From assembly GCF_900566055.1 (NCBI RefSeq), contig NZ_UPHQ01000242.1, forward strand, positions 1 to 48,877: a stretch of 48,877 bases of DNA. The letters run 5' to 3'. The notes beneath the pieces were generated by a model. That model searched no databases, was not told where the DNA came from, and saw nothing but the letters and a program-made list of their open reading frames with translations. Positions 1 through 8,389 of the stretch are shown piece by piece. The translations under genes and the position numbers were made by a program. This DNA is from Mycobacterium innocens. GTDB lineage: Bacteria; Actinomycetota; Actinomycetes; Mycobacteriales; Mycobacteriaceae. Within the stretch, counting starts at the first letter, position 1. The number at the start of each line of letters is the position of its first letter.

Positions 1-648
1 ATGTGGCGGTTTGAAGCCACCCCCCGCAGGGCGACTCCGAAGGGCCGACAATCCCTCATCTCCTGCACAGCACCGCTTCGGAAAGCTCTACCTACATCGA
101 ACTCCCTTCCACGTTCGGGACACACCCGTCACCGCACACTCGATCCGCCGGCATCACAGTCGACCTGGCGAATACGTGAGTCTTCTCTGTCCTCCCCGAA
201 CACCTGCCATAGCAACAGGTTTGAGCGAAGATGCGGGTATCGACATACCAGAAACGGACGCCAAGGCGTGCATGCGCATGACGTACCTGGTTACCGAGTC
301 GACGCAGCGTCCTAGGCCTAAAAGCGTCCTAGAAGCGTCCTGGAAAGCCGTTGCCAGCCGGCCGGATCGGATCGGCCCGGCAACCGCCACCTAGCAACCG
401 CCCTGAAGCACCGCCGGGTCAGGATTCCCATTCACCGCCGGGCGAACCGCGATCGGTGCGCTCGAACATCCGATGCTCACCCGCGCCCAACACCAGCAGC
501 CAGCCCCTCACCAGCCCACTCACGTCAAATTGTCGCTATGAGGCGGGCACAACGCGCACCCCAACTCCCAGTGACTGTCGTGACTGCCGTGACTGCCGTG
601 ACCGATTCCTCGTCACGTATATCGGCCCACATCAACTGGACAGCCGGG
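1..648. other. Left flank without a convincing gene
   Basis: Several overlapping open frames exist on both strands, but none shows a recognisable domain, a good ribosome site or a neighbour it couples to. The sequence holds short degenerate repeats: a motif close to AGCGTCCT occurs three times between about 305 and 345. Its right part contains the 530-603 repeat described separately. I see no gene here. Confidence 0.55.
530..603. repeat. Dispersed element copy 1, ending in 9-bp tandem repeats
   Basis: The stretch starts with TTGTCGCT, contains GGCGGGCACAAC, and ends in a run of 9-bp units (GTGACTGTC, GTGACTGCC, GTGACTGCC, GTGACCG). A second copy with the same order of parts lies at 12391-12448, roughly 80% identical by eye, with only two 9-bp units. 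The difference in unit number points to slippage. Function unknown. Confidence 0.6.
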
Positions 649-1449
649 TTAGCCCAGCCGATAGTCGCCGGTCTGCGAGCCATGATGCCAGCCGCCCGCG
701 GCGTGCGTACCACCGTCCACGTGCAGCGTTTCACCGGTGAGGTAGCTCGACATATCGGAGGCGAGAAACACCGCTACACTGGCGATTTCGTCGATGCGTC
801 CGGCGCGCCCCAACGGCACTACGGTGCCGATGCCGGCCGTCTCCGCGCCACCGCCGAGGCGCTCCAGGCCTTCCGTCAGGGTGATATCAGGTGCGATCGC
901 GTTGACTCGGATGCCGTGCGGCGCCAGTTCCAGCGCCGCGGTCTTGGTGTAGCTGATCACGCCCGCCTTGGCCGCGGCGTATGCCGCATAACCTGGTGCG
1001 GCGCGCGCGCCTTCAATCGAGGTCAGGTTGACAATGCTGCCCGGCAGTCCGGCGGTCACCAGACGCCTCGCCACACGCTGGGTACACAGCAACACGTGGC
1101 GTAAGTTGGCGCGGTACAGCGCATCCCAACCATTCTCGCTGGTCTCCAGCAGCGGCGACAAGAAGACGCCGCCGGCATTGTTGACCACGATGCTCGCCGG
1201 CCCCAATTCGGTTTCGGTGCGCCGCAGTGCGGCATCGACCTGGCCGCTGTCCCGAACATCGGTGGTGATACCCACTACTCCGAGGGATTCTGCTGTCCGC
1301 GCGCATGTTTCCGGGTCGCGTTCCCAGATGGCCACCGAAGCGCCGAAGGCCGACAGACCGGCGGCGATACCGCGCCCGATCCCCGACCCGCCGCCGGTTA
1401 CCACCGCGACGCGGCCGTTGAGCAGCATGTCCGACGGGTCAATCGCCAT
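649..1449 (-). CDS. Short-chain dehydrogenase/reductase (SDR), last gene of the P450 operon
   Basis: This 266-residue classical SDR probably oxidises or reduces an alcohol or ketone with NAD(P)(H). The Rossmann glycine motif TGGGSGIG lies near residues 18-25, NNAGG in the middle, and the catalytic set is the Ser of the NLTS stretch plus Tyr and Lys of YAAAK. The C-terminus carries the usual LTGETLHVDGG. The open frame runs further upstream into the preceding CoA-transferase, so the ATG at 1449 was chosen; it leaves a gap of only 8 bases. Likely cotranscribed with the eight genes upstream of it (TetR to CoA-transferase). Substrate unknown. Confidence 0.9.
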   Translation of the reverse strand: MAIDPSDMLLNGRVAVVTGGGSGIGRGIAAGLSAFGASVAIWERDPETCARTAESLGVVGITTDVRDSGQVDAALRRTETELGPASIVVNNAGGVFLSPLLETSENGWDALYRANLRHVLLCTQRVARRLVTAGLPGSIVNLTSIEGARAAPGYAAYAAAKAGVISYTKTAALELAPHGIRVNAIAPDITLTEGLERLGGGAETAGIGTVVPLGRAGRIDEIASVAVFLASDMSSYLTGETLHVDGGTHAAGGWHHGSQTGDYRLG

Positions 1450-1457
1450 GGCGCACT

Positions 1458-3884
1458 TCAGGTTGCCGAGTACATAGCCGGTTCCTGGCCGATCACTCCG
1501 TCGGCTTCCAATTCGGCGATCTCGGCGGCCGACAGGCCCAGTTCGGTCAGTAACTCGCGATTGTGCTGTCCCAGCAACGGCGCCGGCTCGGTGTGGAACC
1601 GGCAAGGCCCGCCGGAGAACCGCATCGGCATGCTGCTGAGCCTAACCGCGCCATTCACCGGGTGATCGATAATCTCGAAAAAGCCGCGAGCGACCAGTTG
1701 CGCCAACTCCGGCTGCCGGTGTGGCTGCATCACCTTGGCCACCGGCACACCGGCATTCCATAGCGTTGCCACAATCTCGTCGCTACTTCGCACGGCACAC
1801 CATGCCGCCAGATGATCGTCGATCACATCCTCGTGGGCACGCCGGCCGCCGGTGGTCGCCAGCGCGGGGTCCGTTGCCCAGGAGGGTGATTCAAGTGCGT
1901 TGCACAGGTGTTTCCACTGGTCGTCGGTCGCCACCGCGATGGCCACCCAGCTGTCGGGGCGGCCGAACTCGTCGATGTCGGTGGTGCGGTAGAGGTTCTG
2001 CGGCACCGCTGTCGGGCCGTGGTTACCGGCACGCTGCAGCAGTGCCCCATAGGCCGTGTATTCGATCACCTGCTCGGCGGCGATGTTCAGTGCCGAATCC
2101 ACCATCGCCGCTTCCACCAGCACGCCCTGACCGGTACGACGGCGGTGCTCGAGCGCCAACAGCAGCGCGTTCACCGCATGCACACCCGAATTGGGGTCAC
2201 CGACCGAATACGGCTCGAACGGCGGAAGGTCCGGATAGCCGGTCAGCCAGCTGATTCCGGCCACGGATTCGATGACGTAGGCGAATGCCGGATTGTCGCG
2301 CCACGGCCCGTCGAGGCCGAACCCGGGCATGCGCAGCATCACCACATCGGGACGAATCGATTGAACGGTCGCGAAATCCAGGCCCATCTGGTCTATTACC
2401 CGGGGCGTGAAATTCTCCGCAATCACGTCACAGGTCGCGATGAGCCGATGCAGCACCTCTCGGCCGCGATGGCTGCCCAGGTCCAGGGTGAGGTCCTTCT
2501 TGTTGGTGTTCAGTGCCGCGAAAATCGGCGACTTCTCCCACCACTGATCCTCGGTCACCGGGATGCCGGCGATCAGCCGGGTCCCATCCGGGTGACGGGT
2601 GGACTCGATATGGATGACCTCGGCGCCGAGCATGGCAAGGAAATGAGTGCAGCAGGGGCCGGCCCAGAAAGTCGTCATGTCGAGGACACGAAGACCGCCG
2701 AGCGGCAATGACGTCGCTGTATCGGTGGGCGCCGGCTGGGGAGTATGGCAGGCGTCCCGGTAACGGTCGCTATGTTCCCCCAGCCGCGGTGCCGGTTCTG
2801 GCCGGCGAAGCTGCGCGGGCCACATCCGATACGGATGACCCGGCTGCAGGAACCCGTCGCGGGGATTGCTCACGAAGGAACCCCTTTCCCGGAAGTGCTC
2901 GAGCGACGCGATGTTTGCGCCGTTGGCCACCGGTGCGTTGGGAATCCGGAAAGCCGTCGCGAGTTCCCGGATTTCGTCGACCGGGTGACTGCGTACCCAA
3001 GCGTAAATCTCGTCGGCGTGGACGTTGGCCTGTTCGGTGATCGACAGCGGTGACTCTCCGTCGATCCATTCGGCGTGGCCGACCATGGTGCACAGGTCGA
3101 ACCACTGCTGGGCGGTCCCACATCCGAGGTCCACCAACCCGTCTCGCGCCTGCGCCACCCCCGGCACGGTGAGCTTGCGGGCGTCGCGCCACGCCCGCCC
3201 CAGCATCTCGAAATGGGTGACGGGATAGTAGGTCAGACCGAGGATCTGGGTTTCCAGCATCGACAAGTCGATCAGTTCGCCTGTACCACTGCCGATCTGC
3301 CGAACACGGTACGCCAGGGTGGCGGCGCTCGCGTAAGCCCCGGCGAGGTATTCGCCGACCTGGCCAGCGACGAACACCGGCGCCCGGTCCGGGACCCCGC
3401 GTCCCAAACCGACTATTCCGCCCGACCACGCCTGCAGCGTGAATTCGGTTGCGGGACGGTCGCGCCAGGGACCCTGCAGTCCGAAGGGGGTGATCGAAGT
3501 GACGATGAGGTGCCGGTAGCGGCGATGCATCTCCTCAGGTCTGAAACGCGCGGCGACCGCCGAACCGGCTGACCACACCACCGAGTCAGCCGAGGCCAAC
3601 AGCGTCTCGACCAAGTCGACGTCGGCCTCGCTGGCGGGATCGGCTACCACGCTGTGCTTGGCGCCGTTCAGGAAACTGAACAACGCCCCGTCGGCGCCCG
3701 GCTCGACGACCGCTCCCGAAGCAGACCAGGAGCGCAGCGGATCACCTTCTGGCGGTTCGACTTTGATGACGTCAGCGCCGCCGTCGGCCAGCAGTTTGGT
3801 GCAGTAGGCGCCCGCGATACCGGTGGACAGCTCCACCACCGTGTAGCCGGCCAGAGGCGGCTCGAGCGCTGGTGTCGCCGCCAC
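1458..3884 (-). CDS. Fused double class III (CaiB/BaiF) CoA-transferase
   Basis: About 808 residues, twice the usual family length, made of two CaiB/BaiF domains (about 1-375 and 395-808) joined by a Pro/Thr-rich linker. Such enzymes move CoA between acids. Each half has the N-terminal pattern with GADVIKVE or GAEVIHIE. The residue aligning with the catalytic Asp of formyl-CoA transferase is Glu (about 211, in DLSMLET) in the first half and Asp (about 596, in EAAMVDS) in the second. That suggests one working and one altered site, though a fused pair can share roles. The GTG at 3884 was preferred over an upstream ATG at 3935 because the TAG stop of the preceding gene overlaps it by one base (TAGTG). 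Confidence 0.9.
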   Translation of the reverse strand: MAATPALEPPLAGYTVVELSTGIAGAYCTKLLADGGADVIKVEPPEGDPLRSWSASGAVVEPGADGALFSFLNGAKHSVVADPASEADVDLVETLLASADSVVWSAGSAVAARFRPEEMHRRYRHLIVTSITPFGLQGPWRDRPATEFTLQAWSGGIVGLGRGVPDRAPVFVAGQVGEYLAGAYASAATLAYRVRQIGSGTGELIDLSMLETQILGLTYYPVTHFEMLGRAWRDARKLTVPGVAQARDGLVDLGCGTAQQWFDLCTMVGHAEWIDGESPLSITEQANVHADEIYAWVRSHPVDEIRELATAFRIPNAPVANGANIASLEHFRERGSFVSNPRDGFLQPGHPYRMWPAQLRRPEPAPRLGEHSDRYRDACHTPQPAPTDTATSLPLGGLRVLDMTTFWAGPCCTHFLAMLGAEVIHIESTRHPDGTRLIAGIPVTEDQWWEKSPIFAALNTNKKDLTLDLGSHRGREVLHRLIATCDVIAENFTPRVIDQMGLDFATVQSIRPDVVMLRMPGFGLDGPWRDNPAFAYVIESVAGISWLTGYPDLPPFEPYSVGDPNSGVHAVNALLLALEHRRRTGQGVLVEAAMVDSALNIAAEQVIEYTAYGALLQRAGNHGPTAVPQNLYRTTDIDEFGRPDSWVAIAVATDDQWKHLCNALESPSWATDPALATTGGRRAHEDVIDDHLAAWCAVRSSDEIVATLWNAGVPVAKVMQPHRQPELAQLVARGFFEIIDHPVNGAVRLSSMPMRFSGGPCRFHTEPAPLLGQHNRELLTELGLSAAEIAELEADGVIGQEPAMYSAT

Positions 3885-4852
3885 TAACCCTTCTTCTTCT
3901 TGCGGTTGGGGCGATCCTTCTTGCTCAGCCGCCATTCCGGGGGGAACCTGCTGTCGTTGTCCTTGACCGCAGCACCGAGCCCCTGTTCGATGGCGTCGTC
4001 GAGCATCAGGTCGTCAGTGTCGGCCCGCACACCGCTGCCCATCGATTCGAAGAAACCGCTGAGCAGGCTGCCCATATACTCCCCCTGAAACTGCTTCATG
4101 ATCTCGAAGAACACCTTCTGCATGAAAACGGTGTCGTTGGGCCGGTTGCGTGCGCACGCCAGCGCGTACTTCTGCACCTCGGCTTCGAGTTGGTCGCGGG
4201 GCACCACGCTGTTGAGGAAGTTGCAGTCATACATCTCCGCGGCGGTGAAAGCCCGTCCGGTGAACACCATCTCCTGAAACTTCCGGATACCCATGGTCTG
4301 TGCCCACCACCACATCCGCGGACCCCACCCGTAGTACCGAAACGACGGATGCCCGAACAGCGCATCGTCGCTGGAGATCACCAAATCAGCGTCGGCCGCC
4401 TGATAGAAGTGCCACCCATAGCAATAACCCTTGACCTCCAGGATGCTGATCTTCTTGAAATCCTGCAGACCACGGATCCCCGAGTTCGGGTTGGCATACC
4501 ACTGGCTGACCGACGCGCCGTGGCGAAACGATCCCGGTGGCGGATACCTGACTTCGTCTGCCCCGATGCGGAATTCGGCAAGCCGCGGACCCTGATCGGC
4601 CGAATTCATGACATCCATGAATTCCTCGAGATCGGCGCCCGAACCGAGATCCTCCCCGGCTCCGCGGATCACCAACACCTTGACGTCGTCGTCGATGCTC
4701 GCGCGGTGCAGCAGGTCGGCGTAGCGCAACCGGGCGGCGATCGTCGGTGCGTTGAGGTGGCCAGGCCGGTCGAACGTGATGGTGGCGATGCGGGTCTTGC
4801 GGTCCTTCTCGTAGCGGATGACCTTTTCCACCGGTGGATCCGATTCGGCCAT
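3884..4852 (-). CDS. Crotonase-fold (enoyl-CoA hydratase/isomerase) protein lacking both usual catalytic Glu
   Basis: 322 residues from the ATG at 4852 (MAESDPP). The crotonase core is clear: the oxyanion loop GSGADLEEF, then DADLVISSDDALFGHPSF and a C-terminal helix with FTGRAF. Canonical hydratases carry one Glu in a GGGCE-like turn and one just after FG(x)PE. Here those places read GWHFYQ and FGHPSF, so both glutamates appear absent. It may be an isomerase, a hydrolase or a lyase of the superfamily rather than a hydratase. The tail is Lys-rich (NRKKKKG). It starts 2 bases after the preceding M24 gene and its stop overlaps the CoA-transferase start, so it acts within the same operon on CoA esters. 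Confidence 0.85.
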   Translation of the reverse strand: MAESDPPVEKVIRYEKDRKTRIATITFDRPGHLNAPTIAARLRYADLLHRASIDDDVKVLVIRGAGEDLGSGADLEEFMDVMNSADQGPRLAEFRIGADEVRYPPPGSFRHGASVSQWYANPNSGIRGLQDFKKISILEVKGYCYGWHFYQAADADLVISSDDALFGHPSFRYYGWGPRMWWWAQTMGIRKFQEMVFTGRAFTAAEMYDCNFLNSVVPRDQLEAEVQKYALACARNRPNDTVFMQKVFFEIMKQFQGEYMGSLLSGFFESMGSGVRADTDDLMLDDAIEQGLGAAVKDNDSRFPPEWRLSKKDRPNRKKKKG

Positions 4853-4854
4853 GG

Positions 4855-5973
4855 CTATGCCCGCCACATCGGGCTGGAGGTCAGCACTTCGGGTCCGTCG
4901 GCGGTGATCAGCACGGCCTCGCGGCCGAACACCGCGCCGATCCCCGGTTCCCACACGTACCCCGTAACGGCAAGAACCATTCCCGGCTCCAATCGCTCGT
5001 CGGCTGCTGTCTGCGGTAGCTGTGCGGAGATCACCGGCGGGTCAAAGCCCATGCCCAGGCCCCGTGCCACGGGCATCGGCGGGTCCGGCTCCCCGGATGC
5101 GGCATAGGCCGCCAGCAGTTGGCCGGCTCCGGAATCCGGTCGGCATGCCGCAATCAACTTCTGCCACAGGGCTTCCCAGCGCCGGTAAAGAGCCGCGGCG
5201 GGGGCAGCACCGCCGGCAGGCCAGGTCCGGCCCACCTCGCCGATGTACCCGCCGGCCAGCACTCCGGCCGCGAAGGCGACCATGTCGCCGTCGTGCACGC
5301 GGCCGTCGCGGCTCACCAGGCGCCACGGGTGATCGCGCGAAGTCGCCCACACCACATCCTGATTCGACGGAGTACTCACCCCGCCCGCGGCCAGGGCTTC
5401 CAGCAGCACCCCGGCCAAGAGCTGTTCGCTGACCCCGGGTCGCAGCTCGGCGACCGCTGCGGCCAGGCCCGATTCGGCCACCGCGATGGCTTGGCGCAGC
5501 GCGGCCACTTCCTCGTCGATCTTGATCCGCCGCGCCGCGCGCATGGCCAGTTCGCCGTCCACCAGTTCGGCGTGGGGGAAGGCCGTCGGTAACAGGCGGG
5601 CGAAAACCGGTGACAGCGCATCGGTTCCCACCCGCAGGGCGGTCGCGGCGCCCTCGATGCGCTGCAACACCGCAATGGTGTTCAGCGGATTCCAGGAGAT
5701 CCCATACAGGTTCTCGTGCGGGATATCGTCGGGAACACCTTCGTCCCAGGTGCTGAGCAGATGAACGGCACCGGTGGCGCGCACCAGCACACAGGTCGGG
5801 CCGAACGGGCGGGTCCCGGCGACCCACAGTTGCGGTGTGCCCGAGACATACCGGACATTGGCCTGGCGACCGAGAACCAGGACATCGAGGTCATGCGCCG
5901 CCATCTGCTCCAGCGCCCGTTGCCGGCGTCCCGAACGCAGTGCCCGGTCGTCGGGCAGGACTTCAGTCGGCAT
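4855..5973 (-). CDS. M24-fold protein without metal ligands (creatinase/prolidase-like, possible pseudoenzyme)
   Basis: 372 residues with the two-domain creatinase/aminopeptidase P layout: an N-terminal domain (about 1-140) and a pita-bread domain (about 150-372). Aligned by eye with the M24 protein encoded just upstream, the five metal ligands are replaced: Ala235 and Glu246 for the two Asp, Leu306 for His (GLGMG in place of GHGIG), Thr337 for Glu, and Arg351 for the last Glu, with Glu352 next to it. It therefore probably binds no dimetal centre. Creatinase itself is a metal-free member of this fold, so a non-peptidase activity or a partner role for the neighbouring paralog are both possible. 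The ATG at 5973 overlaps the preceding gene by 11 bases. Confidence 0.85.
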   Translation of the reverse strand: MPTEVLPDDRALRSGRRQRALEQMAAHDLDVLVLGRQANVRYVSGTPQLWVAGTRPFGPTCVLVRATGAVHLLSTWDEGVPDDIPHENLYGISWNPLNTIAVLQRIEGAATALRVGTDALSPVFARLLPTAFPHAELVDGELAMRAARRIKIDEEVAALRQAIAVAESGLAAAVAELRPGVSEQLLAGVLLEALAAGGVSTPSNQDVVWATSRDHPWRLVSRDGRVHDGDMVAFAAGVLAGGYIGEVGRTWPAGGAAPAAALYRRWEALWQKLIAACRPDSGAGQLLAAYAASGEPDPPMPVARGLGMGFDPPVISAQLPQTAADERLEPGMVLAVTGYVWEPGIGAVFGREAVLITADGPEVLTSSPMWRA

Positions 5974-7183
5974 AAGGGTCGTAGGGGTAGTCGGTCAGCC
6001 GGGTCGAGCCCTGCTCGGTGATCACCAGCACCTCTTCGCTGCGGTAGCCGCCGGTGCCGTCCTCCCACACCACCGGCTCCAGGACCAGCACCATTCCCGG
6101 TTGCAGGACAAAGCTTTCGTCGAATGAGTCGCCGAGATCCGTCCCGATCATCGGCATTTCGGCGGCATTGACACCGATGCCGTGGCCCAGGTAGAAGTGC
6201 GGCAGCCAGGGCCGGGCGCCGCCGTTGGCGTCCGTTGCGGCCCGGCCCAGCTCGGCGGCGGTGGCCCCGGCGCGGGCCACGCCCACCACCGCGGCCATGA
6301 TCTCGCGCCATCTGTCGAACTGTGCCTGCTGCCGCGGCGCGGGGTCACGCCCGACGATCCAGGTCCGCCCGAAGTCCGAGCAATAACCCCGATAGGTGAT
6401 GCTGACGTCGGTCCACAACACGTCACCCGCGCGCAGTTCCCGCTCGGTGGTGAGCAGCGGCAGCGCCAGGTCGCCGTGGGTGGTCCAGACTCCCTCGGCC
6501 CTGCTCGGCGGCATCACCTGCCAGATCGGTTCGAGCATGCTGGCGGTGGCACCCAACTCGAAGGCCCGGCGCAGAAACCGTGCAGACAAATCGATTTGGC
6601 GAACGCCAGGCGCCAATCCACGGTGGACGTCGACCATCGCCTCGTCGGTGATCCGGACGGCGGTGCGGATGCACGCCAATTCGTCGCGAGTCTTGACCAC
6701 CTTGGCGGCGCTGACGACGGCGCTGGCATCCTCAGGAGCGCCATTGGGGAACAACGTGCCACGGGCTCGCGACATGGCGCCGGTCAGTTCGTCGACCCCT
6801 ATCGTCGCGCCGCCGGGGATCAGGCCGGCCAGCAGGCGGGCGAAAATCTCGACACCCTCGTCGAATTCGAGATAGACCGGCCCGTGCAGGTGATCGGCCG
6901 GCAACTCCGCCTCCTGGGAGGCGCCGGCACGGTACGGCAGAAAAAGATGCGGCCACTCGTCGTCGGCGAGCACCACCGCCACCGGCCGCTCGACGTAAGA
7001 CAGCCCGGCGTCCCCCAGGGGCCAACTGGTTCCGGTGGCGTAGCCGACGGCACTGTTGCCGAGCAGGATCAGCACGTCAATTCCGCGTTCGGCCATCGCC
7101 GTTCGCAGCCGGGCACCGGTTTCCCGGCGCATCCGGGTCAGATCCGGGGTGTCGGGAATCTGCAGCTGCGCGAGCGTCGTCAC
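5963..7183 (-). CDS. M24 family metallopeptidase-like protein (Xaa-Pro peptidase/creatinase type) with intact metal site
   Basis: 406 residues. An N-terminal creatinase-type domain (about 15-160) is followed by a pita-bread catalytic domain. All five ligands of the dimetal site are visible: Asp259 and Asp270 (TDVSITYRGYCSDFGRTW), His334 (LGHGIG), Glu369 (VLEPVVW) and Glu383 (YRSEEVLVIT). The family hydrolyses Xaa-Pro bonds, but relatives cleave C-N or C-S bonds in small molecules, and in this catabolic operon that is just as plausible. The open frame extends to 7708 over the amidohydrolase; the GTG at 7183, two bases beyond that gene's stop, was chosen. It is paired with a ligand-less paralog directly downstream. 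Confidence 0.88.
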   Translation of the reverse strand: MTTLAQLQIPDTPDLTRMRRETGARLRTAMAERGIDVLILLGNSAVGYATGTSWPLGDAGLSYVERPVAVVLADDEWPHLFLPYRAGASQEAELPADHLHGPVYLEFDEGVEIFARLLAGLIPGGATIGVDELTGAMSRARGTLFPNGAPEDASAVVSAAKVVKTRDELACIRTAVRITDEAMVDVHRGLAPGVRQIDLSARFLRRAFELGATASMLEPIWQVMPPSRAEGVWTTHGDLALPLLTTERELRAGDVLWTDVSITYRGYCSDFGRTWIVGRDPAPRQQAQFDRWREIMAAVVGVARAGATAAELGRAATDANGGARPWLPHFYLGHGIGVNAAEMPMIGTDLGDSFDESFVLQPGMVLVLEPVVWEDGTGGYRSEEVLVITEQGSTRLTDYPYDPYAD

Positions 7184-7185
7184 CG

Positions 7186-8361
7186 TTACAGGCCCAGGAA
7201 GTCGCTGATATTGCCGCTGACGATCCGCGCCGCGTTGGCCGGCCCGACGGCTTGCACCACGGCCGCCAGTGATTTCTCGGAATAGCCGTAGGTGCTTTCG
7301 TTGTGCGGGTAGTCCGACGACCACATGACCTTGTCGATGCCGATTCGGTCGATCAGCTCCAGCCCCAGCGGGTCGACCATGAACGAGGCGCTCATGTGCC
7401 GGTCCCAGTAGTAGCGGATGTCGTGCTCCAGCGGCCGGTTGAACATGTGCCGATAGGACGCGACCAGATGCTCGGCGTCTTGCAAGGCCCACGGCACCCA
7501 GGCGATGCCGCCTTCGAACCAGCCGATTCGCACCCCCGGGTGCCGGTCCAGGATGCCGCCGAAGATGTACTTGGAGAAGGTTTCCCGGAACCCGTCGATG
7601 TTGATCATCATCCCGACGACCACGCTGTTGAACTCGCACGGACTCTTCGGCGGGGTCTCCCCGATATGGTGGCTGATCGGAATACCGGAAGCCTCGATTT
7701 CGTCCCACACCGGGCTCATCGAGGTGCTCGCATAGTCGATCGGATTGCCGTCGTCGTCCTTGCCCGGGTTGAGTGGCATCAGGAAGGTCCTGAGCCCCAA
7801 CGACTTAAGCTCGGCCAGGGTGCGCCGTGTCCCTTCCGGATCCCACCAGTTGATCAGCCCGGCGCCGTAGAAATGCCCACCCGAGCGCTCTTGCAGATCC
7901 GCGATGTACTCGTTGTAGATGCGGAACGCCAGCTCGCGAAGTTTCTTGTCCGGGTAGTGAAACAGCGCCAAGACGGCGTTGGGGAACGCCAGCTCCTTGT
8001 CGACGCCGTCGTCGCGCAGCTCTTGAATCCGGGCCTCGATGTTGGTGCTGGCCGCCCCGGGCAGGTCGTCGTACTGCATGAGCACCGCGCTGAAGTCGCC
8101 CGGCAGGAACGACTGCCCTTTGCGCCCCACCTGATATGCGCCGTCCTCGTACCAGATGCGCGGCGCCTTGTCCTTCAGGTCATCCGGGAAGCGCTCGTAG
8201 AAGATGTCCGCGGCCAACGAGATGTGGTTGTCCGCGGAAAATACCACGGTGCCTTCGGGTAGGCCGGGATCGGTGCCCACGGCATGGCCCCGTCGGTTTT
8301 TCGGTGCGCCAAAACCTTCGGGCGGGTAGAGCGAGAGTGTGCTGGGTTGAGCCGACATCAT
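7186..8361 (-). CDS. Amidohydrolase-2 family protein (ACMSD/TIM-barrel type)
   Basis: About 391 residues of an amidohydrolase_2 TIM barrel, a family of metal-dependent hydrolases and decarboxylases. Visible landmarks are SADNHISL near the N-terminus, SHHIGE in the middle, HPGVRIGWFEGG, and MWSSDYPHNEST with the conserved late Asp. Two adjacent ATG codons (8361 and 8358) follow a GGAGG at 4 and 7 bases; the second has the better spacing, so the true start may be 8358. The open frame continues upstream into the P450 gene, but that part is P450 read out of frame. The TAA stop lies two bases before the next gene. Substrate unknown; C-C decarboxylation or C-N hydrolysis are both possible. Confidence 0.88.
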   Translation of the reverse strand: MMSAQPSTLSLYPPEGFGAPKNRRGHAVGTDPGLPEGTVVFSADNHISLAADIFYERFPDDLKDKAPRIWYEDGAYQVGRKGQSFLPGDFSAVLMQYDDLPGAASTNIEARIQELRDDGVDKELAFPNAVLALFHYPDKKLRELAFRIYNEYIADLQERSGGHFYGAGLINWWDPEGTRRTLAELKSLGLRTFLMPLNPGKDDDGNPIDYASTSMSPVWDEIEASGIPISHHIGETPPKSPCEFNSVVVGMMINIDGFRETFSKYIFGGILDRHPGVRIGWFEGGIAWVPWALQDAEHLVASYRHMFNRPLEHDIRYYWDRHMSASFMVDPLGLELIDRIGIDKVMWSSDYPHNESTYGYSEKSLAAVVQAVGPANAARIVSGNISDFLGL

Positions 8362-8389
8362 TGGCCCTCCGTTCGGATCGCGGTAGTGG

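Noticed and set aside
3872..5107. A 411-codon plus-strand open frame opposite the crotonase and M24 genes
   Set aside because: It is the complement of well-supported genes; high GC creates long antisense frames. No start signal or domain.
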